Shown: positions 34,327-43,284 of the stretch, piece by piece | How the letters are laid out: each line of letters starts with the position of its first letter | How positions within the stretch are numbered: position 1 is the stretch's first letter | Assembly (NCBI GenBank): GCA_039809865.1 | Contig: JBDHVW010000006.1 | Location: 1 to 64,000, forward strand | Source: QWHO01 sp039809865 | GTDB taxonomy: Bacteria > Vulcanimicrobiota > Xenobia > Xenobiales > QWHO01 | Length of the DNA stretch: 64,000 nucleotides | Direction: 5' to 3' | The notes under the pieces: model-generated | The model's input: the letters and a program-made list of their open reading frames with translations, nothing else | Told to the model about the DNA's origin: nothing | The model's database searches: none | Made by a program: the position numbers and the translations under genes

Positions 34327-34386
34327 TTCAAGCGGTTTGGCCCTGAGCCAGGCAGGACCTGCCCGCGGGGGCCGAACCCTTCCCGC

Positions 34387-35153
34387 ATGGGCAGTCTCTT
34401 CGGGCCGCGACCCGAGCGCAAAGTCTTCGAGTGTCTGGACAAGCGCGATCTGGCCGGTCTACAGAATTGTTGGACCGCTCGCCAGCGGCTGCCAAAGCGC
34501 GGCATCCCGGACACGGGGGCACCCCCCTGCACCTCTGCGCCCACAGCGGGTGGGACGCGGCCGCCCGCACCCTGCTCGAGGCGGGCGCCAACCCCAACGT
34601 CCCCGACGAGGCTTACGGCGCACTCCCGCTGCACATCGCACTCTCCAAGGGTCACGTCCCGGTGGCCATGCGCCTCATCGAGGCCAACTCCAATCGGCAC
34701 CACCGCCACAAGAATCAATACACCCCGCTCATGGTGGCCCTGGAGCACCGTCACGTGGACTGCGTCGAAGCGCTGCTCAAAGCCGGCATCAATCCGATGG
34801 AAGGCCCCCAGGACATGCCCCTGATGGCCTGGGCCTGCCTCAAGTGGGAGCTGATGCCAGGCGAGGAGCAGCAGGACGCCTGCACGGCCATGACCCGCCA
34901 CCTGATCGCCTACGGCTGCGACGTCGACGCCCTCGCGATGGAAGGCTGGACCGCCCTGATGTTCGCCTCAACCCTGGGCCAGTACGGAGTCGTCCGCGAG
35001 CTCCTCGAACGCGGCGCCGACCGCGACCGCAAAAATAACAAAGGCGAGCGCGCCGCCGACCTGGCCCGCAAATCGCTCAAGAACGCCCAGGACCAGCGCG
35101 ACGCCCGCAGCGCCTCCCTGTTGGAAAGGACCCTCCTGGCCCTGCAGGGCTAA
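34387..35153 (+). CDS. Ankyrin-repeat protein, gene broken by an apparent 1-nt deletion
   Basis: ATG 34387 starts MGSLFGPRPERKVFECLDKRDLAGLQ in one frame. From about 34464 the homologous continuation ELLDRSPAAAKARHPGHGGTPLHLCAHSG lies in another frame. Adding one base at CAG-GAA (34462-34466) joins them smoothly. The rest has about five ankyrin repeats (TPLHLCAHSGWDAAARTLLEAGANPN, LPLHIALSKGHVPVAMRLIE, TPLMVALEHRHVDCVEALLKAGI, then TALMFASTLGQYGVVRELLERGADRD) and a Lys/Arg-rich end. No slippery heptamer is visible, so a real frameshift or a sequence error is more likely than programmed shifting. It would bind a protein partner. Confidence 0.7.
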
Positions 35154-35716
35154 CCCAGCCGGTGGCCCAACTTGCGCGCCAGCCCGGCCATGGCGGCCAC
35201 GCCGGCCTGCTGCAACGCGACCGGCTGGCCGGCCAGGTAGGCGTAGGGCTGCAAGGCCTCCAACACCAGGGCCTTCTTCAAAGGGTGTTTGGGCAGCCCG
35301 TCCCGGCCCACCACGCCCTTCTGGGCCATCACGGCCAGCGCCTCGAACAGGTTCTCCACGCGCTCCAGGCCGGCAATGTCGGGCTTCCCCAGAGTGATGA
35401 TCTGGACGAATACCAGGTCCTCCGTGGCGCTCGTGTTCCAGGGGTGAATGTGCGGCAACCCGCGGGGCAGCGTGAGGTCCATGCCCTTCTGGCAGTGGTG
35501 AACCTCTTTGCCGACCAGATACTGCCCTTCCCCCGCCTTGATCTCGAACCGCTCGTCGAACTCCGGATGGAAGTGCGCCAAAATTTCGCGCGCGCCGCCC
35601 GGCCGCACCGTCCACTCCAGCTTGAGCATGTGACCCGCGGAGGCGCGCCCGGTCTGCAGGTAGCGAATGCGCACGCCCAGCACCGGATTCTCGATCACCG
35701 CCCCCGGAATCGGCAT
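35150..35716 (-). CDS. Cupin-domain protein, end of the ATP-grasp operon
   Basis: 188 residues. The cupin core spans about residues 38-110: ILAHFHPEFDERFEIKAGEG (metal His/Glu) then PRGLPHIHPWN (third His). A helical C-terminal extension (about 120-188) follows. ATG 35716 overlaps the TAA of the transglutaminase gene, so it belongs to that operon. Cupins are not a fixed part of the ATP-grasp/alpha-E/transglutaminase cluster; a role in processing the same product is an inference. Its stop overlaps that of the convergent ankyrin gene at 35150-35153. Confidence 0.8.
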   Translation of the reverse strand: MPIPGAVIENPVLGVRIRYLQTGRASAGHMLKLEWTVRPGGAREILAHFHPEFDERFEIKAGEGQYLVGKEVHHCQKGMDLTLPRGLPHIHPWNTSATEDLVFVQIITLGKPDIAGLERVENLFEALAVMAQKGVVGRDGLPKHPLKKALVLEALQPYAYLAGQPVALQQAGVAAMAGLARKLGHRLG

Positions 35717-36672
35717 TACTGCTGTTGTTGCTGCTGCTGCGCCGCGTACCAGGCCGGCAGCCGAGGAATCTCCAGCGGCTCGCCGATCGAGGTGAAACGG
35801 TCCTGCCCGAGCGGCTGACCCAGCAAGCGCACCTGCACCGCCACCGAAAGCTCGCTGGTCACGTTTTCGCCGCGGTGCGTGCCCCGGTTGGGGGGCACGT
35901 CGGTGTAATCGCGCCCGACCGCCGTGCGAATGTGACGCTCGCCGGCCAGCAAGTTGTTGGTCGGGTCGAATCCAAGCCAGCCCAGACCGGGCAGATAGGC
36001 CTCAGCCCAGGCGTGAGAGGCATCCGGCACGCTGGTGTCATCTTTGTGATACAGGTAGCCCGAGACGTACCGGCACGGGATGCCGATCTCGCGGGCCAGG
36101 GCCATGAACAGGTGCGAGAAGTCCTGGCAGACCCCCTCGCGGGTCTCCAAGACCTTATCCAGCGGCGTGTCCACCGAAGTCGAACCGGTGGAATACCGGA
36201 ACCGCTCGTACAACCCCTGATTCAGGTTGCGCAACACCGTCAGCGGGTCGTCGCGCCGCACGGCGCCCAGGTCGTTGACCAGGGGCGCCAGCGCCTCCGA
36301 CGAGGCGCGCGTGCGCCCGGTCTGCGCGAGGAAATCGAAATGCTCTCCGTCGTCGCGGCCACGCTCGAGCTCGTCCCAGACCGCGGGGCTCAGACGACCG
36401 GGGGCTTCCTCAGGCTCCTGGATCTGCAGGCGAGAAAGCGCCGTGATGGACAGCTCCGAGAGAGGGCGCGGGATGTCGAAGTGGTGCACCACGTTGCCCT
36501 GGTAATCGCGAAAGGTCTGCACCTGGGCATGCGGGTCCACGTTGAGCTCGAAGGCCAGGCAGATCTGGCGGTCCTCCGAACGGGGCTGCATGCGCAGCTC
36601 CATCAGCGTCTCGCGCACCGGCGAGGAATAGGCGAAGCGCGTGACGTGGCGCACCACGTAGCGCAGGCTCAC
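35716..36672 (-). CDS. Transglutaminase-like cysteine peptidase
   Basis: 318 residues from GTG 36672 (GTGA overlap with the alpha-E gene). The N-terminal domain (YVVRHVTRFAYSSPVRETLMELRMQPR) is the bacterial transglutaminase-like N-terminal beta region. The catalytic triad is intact: C182 (REGVCQDFSHLFMALAR), H220 (SHAWAEAYLPGLGWLGFDPTNN) and D236. It ends in a run of seven Gln. In the conserved cluster with circularly permuted ATP-grasp and alpha-E proteins it is thought to cleave or modify a peptide amide bond. No signal peptide, so it should act in the cytosol. Confidence 0.85.
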   Translation of the reverse strand: MSLRYVVRHVTRFAYSSPVRETLMELRMQPRSEDRQICLAFELNVDPHAQVQTFRDYQGNVVHHFDIPRPLSELSITALSRLQIQEPEEAPGRLSPAVWDELERGRDDGEHFDFLAQTGRTRASSEALAPLVNDLGAVRRDDPLTVLRNLNQGLYERFRYSTGSTSVDTPLDKVLETREGVCQDFSHLFMALAREIGIPCRYVSGYLYHKDDTSVPDASHAWAEAYLPGLGWLGFDPTNNLLAGERHIRTAVGRDYTDVPPNRGTHRGENVTSELSVAVQVRLLGQPLGQDRFTSIGEPLEIPRLPAWYAAQQQQQQQ

Positions 36673-37646
36673 CAGAACTCTCCCGCGGTCACGGGCACCA
36701 GCGCCTGCTCGATGGGGTAAGTCACATACGCCTGATACATCGCACCGTGAATGTCGGCCAGCTGGTGGCGAATGTCCTCCAGAAAACCGACCAGGCCCTG
36801 GGCCAGCAGCTCCTCGAGCGTGCCGAACCGCAAGGACGACGCCAGTCTCCCCGTAAGTCGCAGCAGACGGGTGCTGTCGGCCCCGGGGGCGTTCTCGGCG
36901 ATACGCGACAACGACCGATCGATGCGGTCCACCGCGAAGCGGACCGAGTGAGGGAACTCCGAGTTCAGCAACAAGAATTGCACGATGCGGGCGCGCTGCA
37001 GCTCGGGGCTGTACACCTTGCAAAAGGCCTCGAAGGCGGTGCAGCACTTGAGCAGCGCGACCAGCTCGAGGTAATCCTCGTTGCCGCCCGCCTTGAAGTG
37101 AGCCTCGAGCAACACCGCCAGCGCGCGAGCGCGCTCGACGTAGCGGCCCAGTTGGATGAAGTTCCACCCCGGCCCGCGATAGGTGGTGGAGTCGGTGATG
37201 CCCTGGAAAAGCTGTGCGCCCTCTTTGACGGTCTGGTAGAAATCGTGCGGGTGAGCACCGATCTCCTCGTCGCGCCGCGACTCGATCACACCCAGGTAGA
37301 GACGGTTGATCTCGTTCCACATCTCCGAGCTGATCAGCTCGCGCACGTTGCGCGCGTTGTCGCGCGCCCCGCGGATGCAAGAGTAGATCGAGCTGGCATT
37401 CTCGCTGTCGAAGGTCAGAGTCTGGGTCAGCTGGTAGGTGTCCCAACCGCTGGCCTCCATCTCGGAGTAGCTCTGATCGTACTCCAGCGAGGCCAGCAGC
37501 TTGTCCCAGTAACGCGCCGCCACGCTGGGCTCCTGTTCGAGCACCAGGTTGTGGAAGACGTCGATCATGCGGGCCGTGTGCTCGGCTCGCTCCAGATAAC
37601 GGCTCATCCAGTAGAGGTGGTCGGCCACCCGCGACAGCATCGTCAT
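36669..37646 (-). CDS. Alpha-E domain protein (DUF403)
   Basis: 325 residues. The all-helical DUF403 pattern is clear: MLSRVADHLYWMSRYLERAEHTARMIDVFHN at the start, repeated Glu-containing helices (RYVERARALAVLLEAHF), and the end YVTYPIEQALVPVTAGEFW. It lies between the ATP-grasp and transglutaminase genes with 4-nt overlaps on both sides, the conserved gene order. The fold is proposed to take part in peptide-bond chemistry with the ATP-grasp partner; the reaction has not been established to my knowledge. Confidence 0.85.
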   Translation of the reverse strand: MTMLSRVADHLYWMSRYLERAEHTARMIDVFHNLVLEQEPSVAARYWDKLLASLEYDQSYSEMEASGWDTYQLTQTLTFDSENASSIYSCIRGARDNARNVRELISSEMWNEINRLYLGVIESRRDEEIGAHPHDFYQTVKEGAQLFQGITDSTTYRGPGWNFIQLGRYVERARALAVLLEAHFKAGGNEDYLELVALLKCCTAFEAFCKVYSPELQRARIVQFLLLNSEFPHSVRFAVDRIDRSLSRIAENAPGADSTRLLRLTGRLASSLRFGTLEELLAQGLVGFLEDIRHQLADIHGAMYQAYVTYPIEQALVPVTAGEFW

Positions 37647-39106
37647 TCGAACAGCACCCAGGTATCCTTACTGCCCCCGCCCTGGGACGAATTGACCACC
37701 AGCGAGCCCCGCCGTAAAGCCACGCGAGTGAGGCCTCCCGGGACGATGTTGACCCGGTCGCCATACAGCACGTAGGGACGCAGGTCCACATGGCGCGGCT
37801 CCACCACCCCGTCGATGAAGCAGGGAGCGCGCGACAGGTCGAGGGTAGGCTGGGCGATATAGTTGCGCGGACGCGCCTCGATGCGCTCGCGGAACTCCTC
37901 GCGCTCCTTGGCGGTAGAGTGGGGACCGATCAACATGTCGTAGCCCCCGGACTCGCCCACCGCCTTCACGACCAGCTGGTCCAGCCGGTCGAGCACGTGC
38001 TTGCGGACAGAATCCTCGGTCAGCAGATAGGTCTCGACGTTCTGCAGGACGGGCTCTTCCTTGAGGTAGTATTTGATGATGGCGGGCACGTAGGCATAGA
38101 CCGCCTTATCGTCGGCCACCCCGGTGCCGATAGCGTTGCTCAGCGTCACGTTGCCGCTGCGGTAAGCATTGAACAACCCGGGCACGCCCAGGGCGGAGTC
38201 GGGCCGGAAGGCGAGCGGGTCGAGGAAATCGTCGTCCACCCGGCGGTAGATGACGTCCACGCGCTTCAGGCCGGACACGGTGCGCATGTAGACCACGCTG
38301 TCGTGCACCAGCAGATCGCGCCCCTCCACGAGCTGGATGCCCATCTGGCGCGCCAGGAAGGTGTGCTCGAAGTAGGCCGAGTTGTAGACGCCCGGCGTCA
38401 AGAGCACGATGGTCGGCTCGCGATCCTTCTGGGGGGCCAACGCGCGCAGCGTGTTCAGCAGAGCGTTGCCGTAGTGGTCGATGGGGCGCACCCCGATGTT
38501 GCGGAACAGCTGGGGGAAGGCCCACTTCATGACCTGGCGGTTGGCCAGCATGTAGGACACGCCGCTGGGCACGCGCAGATTGTCCTCGAGCACCGCGAAC
38601 GTGCCGTCGGCCAGGCGCACCAGGTCGGTGCCGGCCACCGAGACGTAGACCTGGCGCGGCACATCCACTCCGCGCATTTCCTTGCGGAAGTGCTTGCAAC
38701 TGAAGACCAGGTCGCGCGGGATGATCTTGTCGCGCAGGATGCAGCCCTTGTGATAGATGTCATCCAGGAACAGGTTGAGGGCCACCAAACGCTGCGTCAG
38801 GCCGCGCTCGAGGTGCTCCCACTCTTTGGCGGTGATGATGCGGGGCAGAAGGTCGTAGGGAAAGATCTTCTCGGTGCCTTCCTCACGCCCGTAGACCGTG
38901 AACGTGATACCCTGGTGCAGGAAAGACAGGTCGGCCGCCTGCTGGCGATGGCGCATCTCGTCGGGGCCTAGCTCCAGAATGCGTTTGTAGAGCGCCTGGT
39001 ACTGGGGGCGTGATTTGCCCGGGGCGGTGAACATCTCGTCGAAGGCCGCGCTCAGGGTGTAGTTTTGGAAGGGGCCGGTGGGGGTTTCAGATTTTGTCCT
39101 GGCCAT
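37643..39106 (-). CDS. Circularly permuted ATP-grasp type 2 protein (DUF404/DUF407)
   Basis: 487 residues from ATG 39106. Family marks in order: QGITFTVYGREEGTEKIFPYDLLPRI, DDIYHKGCILRDKIIPRDLV, VLEDNLRVPSGVSYMLANR, LLTPGVYNSAYFEHTFLARQMG, YRRVDDDFLDPLAF, NAIGTGVADDKAVYAYVPAI, and VKAVGESGGYDMLIGP. ATP-grasp enzymes join a carboxylate to an amine or thiol using ATP. It is the first gene of the four-gene operon. The codons before ATG 39106 reach into the divergent promoter region and are not used. Its expected product is a peptide-like conjugate, unknown here. Confidence 0.88.
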   Translation of the reverse strand: MARTKSETPTGPFQNYTLSAAFDEMFTAPGKSRPQYQALYKRILELGPDEMRHRQQAADLSFLHQGITFTVYGREEGTEKIFPYDLLPRIITAKEWEHLERGLTQRLVALNLFLDDIYHKGCILRDKIIPRDLVFSCKHFRKEMRGVDVPRQVYVSVAGTDLVRLADGTFAVLEDNLRVPSGVSYMLANRQVMKWAFPQLFRNIGVRPIDHYGNALLNTLRALAPQKDREPTIVLLTPGVYNSAYFEHTFLARQMGIQLVEGRDLLVHDSVVYMRTVSGLKRVDVIYRRVDDDFLDPLAFRPDSALGVPGLFNAYRSGNVTLSNAIGTGVADDKAVYAYVPAIIKYYLKEEPVLQNVETYLLTEDSVRKHVLDRLDQLVVKAVGESGGYDMLIGPHSTAKEREEFRERIEARPRNYIAQPTLDLSRAPCFIDGVVEPRHVDLRPYVLYGDRVNIVPGGLTRVALRRGSLVVNSSQGGGSKDTWVLFE

Positions 39107-39251
39107 AGGTTCGAACCGTTCTTTTTTAGGCGCCGGGTTCCCTGCGCTTAAAAACCAATGTTCACATGCCGTTAACTGAAAGTTTCTGGTTTTTTTCAGG
39201 TCGCGGGGGGAAGATGCGAGCAGATAAAAACACAAACGGGACTACGTACTT

Positions 39252-39944
39252 ATGCTGATTACACCGACAGGATTCAACCTCGCAGGCGAGCATCCGGCCC
39301 CCCGGGCCGAGAACGCCAGCGTATTTGGCACGGATAGAGTCACACTCTCGCCCCGCTCCGCCTCCGGCAGCTGGGACTACAACTGGCGCCCGGACGCCAA
39401 CCCCCAGGAGGACAACGAGCGCATCCGCAGGATCAACGCCATCCGCTCCGAGATCGCCAACGTGGAGTATTCGGCGCGCGAGAGCGCCAACAAGCTGCAA
39501 CAGATCCCCGGCCAGATTTACGCCAAGGAGAACGAGCGCTCCAACCTCGAGCGCGAGAAAGCGCAGCTCATCTCCGAGTCGCACAACCTGACCCGTGAGA
39601 AAAACCGGATGGAGAATGACCGCAGCGTGGCCAAGGACAACGACCGCGCCGGCTATCCCCCTCCTCCGGGCGCCTACGGTTGGGGCGAGGTGATCAACGG
39701 GATCAACGACCGGCTCTATCCGATCAATGACCGCCTTTCCACCATCCAGTATCGCGTGCGCGACATCGAGTACGCGATGACCTGCAAGACCAGCGAGATC
39801 TCTCAGCTGCGCAACGAGCAGAGCCGCCTGAACGAGGAGGTCAGCCGGACGACCTGGTTCATCAAGGAGCGCGCCGCCGAGTGGAAAGCGGTCTACGCTT
39901 CCATGCAGAACCCGACCGGCGACATGGCCTGCCCCTACTGGTAG
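39252..39944 (+). CDS. Coiled-coil protein of unknown function
   Basis: 230 residues. A ~45-residue leader (LITPTGFNLAGEHPAPRAEN) has no signal peptide. It is followed by a long coiled coil (about 55-130, RINAIRSEIANVEYSARESANKLQQIPGQIYAKENERSNLEREKAQL), a Gly/Pro-rich break (YPPPPGAYGWG, about 134-146) and a second coil (about 150-215). It ends ASMQNPTGDMACPYW. The layout (two helices with a hinge) suggests a rod or hairpin that self-associates. It belongs to the group of unrecognised proteins here with short odd N-termini; GTTAAC lies upstream at 39171. Confidence 0.7.
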   Translation: MLITPTGFNLAGEHPAPRAENASVFGTDRVTLSPRSASGSWDYNWRPDANPQEDNERIRRINAIRSEIANVEYSARESANKLQQIPGQIYAKENERSNLEREKAQLISESHNLTREKNRMENDRSVAKDNDRAGYPPPPGAYGWGEVINGINDRLYPINDRLSTIQYRVRDIEYAMTCKTSEISQLRNEQSRLNEEVSRTTWFIKERAAEWKAVYASMQNPTGDMACPYW

Positions 39945-39945
39945 C

Positions 39946-40263
39946 GTGAAGGCCCTCCGGGCAACACTGCTGCTGGCAGTGTTGATCGCCCTTTTCCTCT
40001 GGCTCGATCCGAGACAGTTGCCCCCGCGCGTCACTCCGCCCGAGAAGCGCAACCTCAGCCTCAGCGGCGATCGCCTGATGGAGAACGGGGTGGTTCTGGT
40101 GCACGTCGGCTCCACCCGCGACGAGGTGGAGACGGCTCTGGGCGGGCCCGAGCGCACGGAGACGGGCGAGTGGATTTACCCGTTGCAGAACTTCAAGGCG
40201 CAACTCCTGATCACGTTCCGCAGCGAGAAGGTCACGGGATTGGCAGTGTCACCCGCAAAGTAG
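39946..40263 (+). CDS. Small membrane-anchored BamE/SmpA-like protein
   Basis: 105 residues from GTG 39946, directly after the coiled-coil gene. An N-terminal anchor (about 5-20, LRATLLLAVLIALFLWL) and a periplasmic beta domain follow. HVGSTRDEVETALGGPERTETGEWIYP matches the G-x-T-xx-xVxxxLGxP signature of the SmpA/OmlA (BamE-like) fold. The true BamE length and lipobox are absent, so it is a fold relative, not a BAM subunit. It is convergent with the histidine-kinase gene (32-bp overlap). Confidence 0.7.
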   Translation: MKALRATLLLAVLIALFLWLDPRQLPPRVTPPEKRNLSLSGDRLMENGVVLVHVGSTRDEVETALGGPERTETGEWIYPLQNFKAQLLITFRSEKVTGLAVSPAK

Positions 40264-41914
40264 TCCCCTCCCCGAGCGCGCTCTCGGCCCCCACGCTGCC
40301 CCCGTGGCGGGTCACGATCTCCTTCACGATGGCCAGGCCCAGGCCCGTGCCCTTGATGCTGCGCAGATGCGTATCCTTGCTGCGGAAGAAGTGGTCGAAG
40401 AGCAGCGGGAGGTCCTCGGCCGGGATGCCCGGTCCGGTGTCCTGCACCTCGAGCTGCCAGCCTGCGTCGGAGCGGGTCGTTCGCACCGTCACCGCGCCCC
40501 CGTCAGGGGTAAACTTGAGCGCGTTGTCGATGAGGTTGATGGCCACTTGCTTGAGGCGGTCCCTGTCGGCGTTGAGCGTGTGCTTCTCGCCGCTCTCGAA
40601 GGTCAGCTTCAGCTCGCGCCGCTCGGCCTGGGGGCGCAGCAGGTCCACCACGTCCTCGACAATCTCCTCGGGCTGCACGGGCGCGAGCTCGAGCGAGAGC
40701 GTGAGGCTGCGCAGGCGCGTCAGCTCCAGGAGGTCCTGCACCAGGCGGGTCAAGCGGTCGGCCTCGGTGTCGATGCGCGTGAGCGGTTTTTTGAGCGACT
40801 CGTCCTCGGACGTCTCCAGCAAGGTGGCCGCAAATCCTTTGATGATGGTCAGGGGGGTGCGCAGCTCGTGGGAAACCGAGCTGAGGAAGAGGTTGCGCAT
40901 CTCCTCCAGGCGGCGCACGTCGGTCATATCGCGCAGCAGGTAGAGATGGCCGGGCCGACCTCGCTCGTCGCGGAACGGGACCTCCAGCACGCGGAAGATG
41001 CGGTCGGCCAGCACCACCTCGCCCGGCGCAATCGCGGGCGGCAGCTTGAGGCCGGGCTCGAGCTTCACCGCCGCCAGCGCGGCCTGGTTGAGGTAGGTCA
41101 TCTTGCCGTCGGAGTCCACCGCCACCACCCCATCCGGCACGGACGCCAGCAGGGTGCGGATCTGGTTGCGCTCCGAGAGAATCTCCGCCATCTGGCGCAA
41201 GAGCTGCTCGGCCATGTAGTTGATGGTGCTGCCCAGCTGGCTCAGCTCGCGGGTGCCCGAGGGCTGCACCCGTTCTTGCAGCTGGCCCTCGGCGATGCGC
41301 GCGGCCGTCACGCGCATGCGCTCGAGCGGACGTGTCAGCGTTGATGCCAGCAGCAACGCCGCCAGAATCGAGCCGATGAGCGCCAGGCCCAGGGCGGTGA
41401 AGAGCTGCGATTGGAGCTCCTGATAGGTGTCATCCAACTCGCTGAGATTGGAGGCCACGTCCACCACGCCGATGCGTTGCAGCGTGGGATACTCCAGCTC
41501 GATGGGGGTAGTGGCATGGGCCACGCGCACGCCGTCCTCGGTCGATTGCCAGGTGACGCCGCGGCCCTTCAGCGCCTCCATCGCCTCGGGCGGGAGTGTC
41601 TCGGCGCTCTTTTCCAGCGAGTCGCCCAGCACTTGCCCCTGCGCGTTGGCAATCCGAATGCGGGCGCGCGTGAGGCGGGGGAACCGGCGCATCACCCAGC
41701 CCGAGGCCTCTTTCAGGTCGTCGGGATGCTGGGTGTACATGTTCATGAAGTGTGCCAGGACGCGACTTTGCGACACCAGCTGTGTCTCGGCGCGGCGCTC
41801 GAGCGACGATTGCATCCAGCGCAGCATGAACCCGGCGCTGATCCCCAGAGAGAGCGAGACCAGCAAGAGATAGGTCAAGACCAGCCGCGAGCGGATGGTG
41901 TTGAGGAGCTTCAC
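40232..41914 (-). CDS. PhoR-type sensor histidine kinase
   Basis: 560 residues from GTG 41914. TM1 (about 8-30), a periplasmic sensing region (about 32-178), TM2 (about 180-203), HAMP, a PAS-like region (about 262-330), then HisKA with the phospho-acceptor H349 (SVSHELRTPLTIIKGFA). HATPase_c follows with the N box DNALKFTPDGG, G1 DTGPGIPAED, F box FDHFFR and G2 GTGLGLAIVKEIV. All catalytic boxes are intact. It autophosphorylates on H349 and passes phosphate to the coupled regulator (GTGA overlap). The signal is unknown; the layout resembles phosphate or envelope sensing. Confidence 0.9.
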   Translation of the reverse strand: MKLLNTIRSRLVLTYLLLVSLSLGISAGFMLRWMQSSLERRAETQLVSQSRVLAHFMNMYTQHPDDLKEASGWVMRRFPRLTRARIRIANAQGQVLGDSLEKSAETLPPEAMEALKGRGVTWQSTEDGVRVAHATTPIELEYPTLQRIGVVDVASNLSELDDTYQELQSQLFTALGLALIGSILAALLLASTLTRPLERMRVTAARIAEGQLQERVQPSGTRELSQLGSTINYMAEQLLRQMAEILSERNQIRTLLASVPDGVVAVDSDGKMTYLNQAALAAVKLEPGLKLPPAIAPGEVVLADRIFRVLEVPFRDERGRPGHLYLLRDMTDVRRLEEMRNLFLSSVSHELRTPLTIIKGFAATLLETSEDESLKKPLTRIDTEADRLTRLVQDLLELTRLRSLTLSLELAPVQPEEIVEDVVDLLRPQAERRELKLTFESGEKHTLNADRDRLKQVAINLIDNALKFTPDGGAVTVRTTRSDAGWQLEVQDTGPGIPAEDLPLLFDHFFRSKDTHLRSIKGTGLGLAIVKEIVTRHGGSVGAESALGEGTTLRVTLPIP

Positions 41915-42588
41915 TCGTCTCCGAACCGGTAGCCTTTGCCCCAGACCGTGCGCACGTAAGCGGAGGCGACCGGACCGAGCTTCTCGCGCAGGTAGCGGAC
42001 GTGCACGTCGACCGAACGAGCGTCGAGGTGCTCGGAGCCCCAGACTTCCCGAAGGATGTCCTGGCGGCTGTGGATCTCGGCCGGCCGCGACACGAGGAAC
42101 GTCAGGAGGTCGTATTCGCGCGGCGTCAACTCGACGGGCTGGTTCTTGAAGTTGACCCGGCGGCGCATCACGTCGATGTTGAGGTCGCGGAAATTGAGCT
42201 GGGTGCGCTCGGTGCGCGCGGGCGACTTGACGCGGCGCAGAATGGCTTTGACCCGGGCCATCAGCTCTTTGGGGTTGAACGGCTTGACCACGTAGTCGTC
42301 GGCCCCGGTCTCGAGCCCCACGATCTTGTCCACGTCGTCCTCGCGGGCGGTCACCATCACGACCGGCACCTCCGAGAAGGCGCGGATGCGGCGGCAGACC
42401 TCGAAGCCGTCCAGGTCGGGCAGGCCGATGTCGAGCAAGATGAGGTCGGGCTCGCGCTTCTTGACCTCGTCCAGGGCCTGCTGGCCGGTCTGGGACGTGA
42501 GCACCTGGTAGCCCTCGCGGCGAAGGTTCATCTCCAGGATTTCCAGGATGGCTTCTTCGTCATCGACGACCAGGACGGTTTTCTCCAT
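41911..42588 (-). CDS. PhoB/OmpR-type response regulator
   Basis: 225 residues. The receiver domain has the acidic pair D9-D10, phospho-acceptor D53 (LILLDIGLPDLDG), T80 and K102. The C-terminal winged helix (about 130-225) has VELTPREYDLLTFLVSRPAEIHSRQDILREVWG and DARSVDVHVRYLREKLG, as in PhoB and OmpR. It activates or represses its own targets after phosphorylation by the kinase that overlaps it. It is divergent from the pilin-like gene (41 bp), which may be a target. Confidence 0.92.
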   Translation of the reverse strand: MEKTVLVVDDEEAILEILEMNLRREGYQVLTSQTGQQALDEVKKREPDLILLDIGLPDLDGFEVCRRIRAFSEVPVVMVTAREDDVDKIVGLETGADDYVVKPFNPKELMARVKAILRRVKSPARTERTQLNFRDLNIDVMRRRVNFKNQPVELTPREYDLLTFLVSRPAEIHSRQDILREVWGSEHLDARSVDVHVRYLREKLGPVASAYVRTVWGKGYRFGDE

Positions 42589-42629
42589 GCGCAGGGCTTT
42601 CGGAGCGGAGCCGTCGAATTCTTTCTCCC

Positions 42630-43259
42630 ATGAGGAGCCGCCAGCGAGGTTTCACCCTGGCCGAGTGCATGATCGCTCTGCTCTTCATCAGCATCGGGCT
42701 GTTCGCGTACGTGAGCCTGCACATCCGCCTCATCCACAGCGGCCTCAAGCTGGAGGTCCGCATGCAGCACCAGGAGGCGGTGCGCACCAAGGCGGCCGAG
42801 GAGATCGCCAAGATCCGCCAGAAACAGCGCGGCGTCACGGCTCCGGCGGGCAGCTCGCCCACCGGCAACACGAACGATGCCGACAACACCAGCACGCTCC
42901 AGAGCATGGATGCACGCGACGGCCACATGTCGCTGATGATCCCGGACCCGTCCGATGGCGGATTCAAGCTCGTCAGACCCGAGAACGGCCTGGTGCCCTA
43001 CTACGATTCAGGCTACAAGCCGTTCATGCCCTACTACAACTCGGGCTACATCCCGTTCCGCCCCTACTACAACCCCCTGGATCTGAGCAAAGACACCCCC
43101 GGCCCCACCGGCAGCTCCTCCACCGCCAACGTCACACAGGTCGGTACCGGCGTGGCCGCCGCCCAGAAGATCGAGGTGGAAGAGCACTGGACCGACCGCA
43201 ACGGCGACCAGGAGATCGTCCTGGAGACGGCCGTGGCCCCGCTTTACCAGGGCTGGTAG
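42630..43259 (+). CDS. Type IV pilin-like (PilV-type) protein
   Basis: 209 residues. The prepilin leader is short and basic, then RGFTLAECMIALLFISIGLFAYVSL: cleavage before F of GFTLxE, the Glu at +5 present, and a ~20-residue hydrophobic helix. The mid-part (about 115-150) has three repeats of the PYY-x-SGY type (PYYDSGYKPFM, PYYNSGYIPFR, PYYNP). The C-terminal domain has EVEEHWTDRNGDQEIVLETAV, common in minor pilins (PilV/PilX). It probably sits in a type IV pilus or type II secretion-like pseudopilus. No other pilus gene is nearby. Confidence 0.85.
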   Translation: MRSRQRGFTLAECMIALLFISIGLFAYVSLHIRLIHSGLKLEVRMQHQEAVRTKAAEEIAKIRQKQRGVTAPAGSSPTGNTNDADNTSTLQSMDARDGHMSLMIPDPSDGGFKLVRPENGLVPYYDSGYKPFMPYYNSGYIPFRPYYNPLDLSKDTPGPTGSSSTANVTQVGTGVAAAQKIEVEEHWTDRNGDQEIVLETAVAPLYQGW

Positions 43260-43284
43260 CTTCTCGCTACCGTCCCGTCTCCCG

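Noticed and set aside
34455..34475. Programmed -1 frameshifting in the ankyrin gene
   Set aside because: There is no slippery heptamer or clear downstream hairpin, so a deletion or read error is more likely.
39107..39125. GGTTCGAACC resembling a tRNA T-loop
   Set aside because: It is a simple palindrome; no acceptor, D or anticodon arms fold around it.
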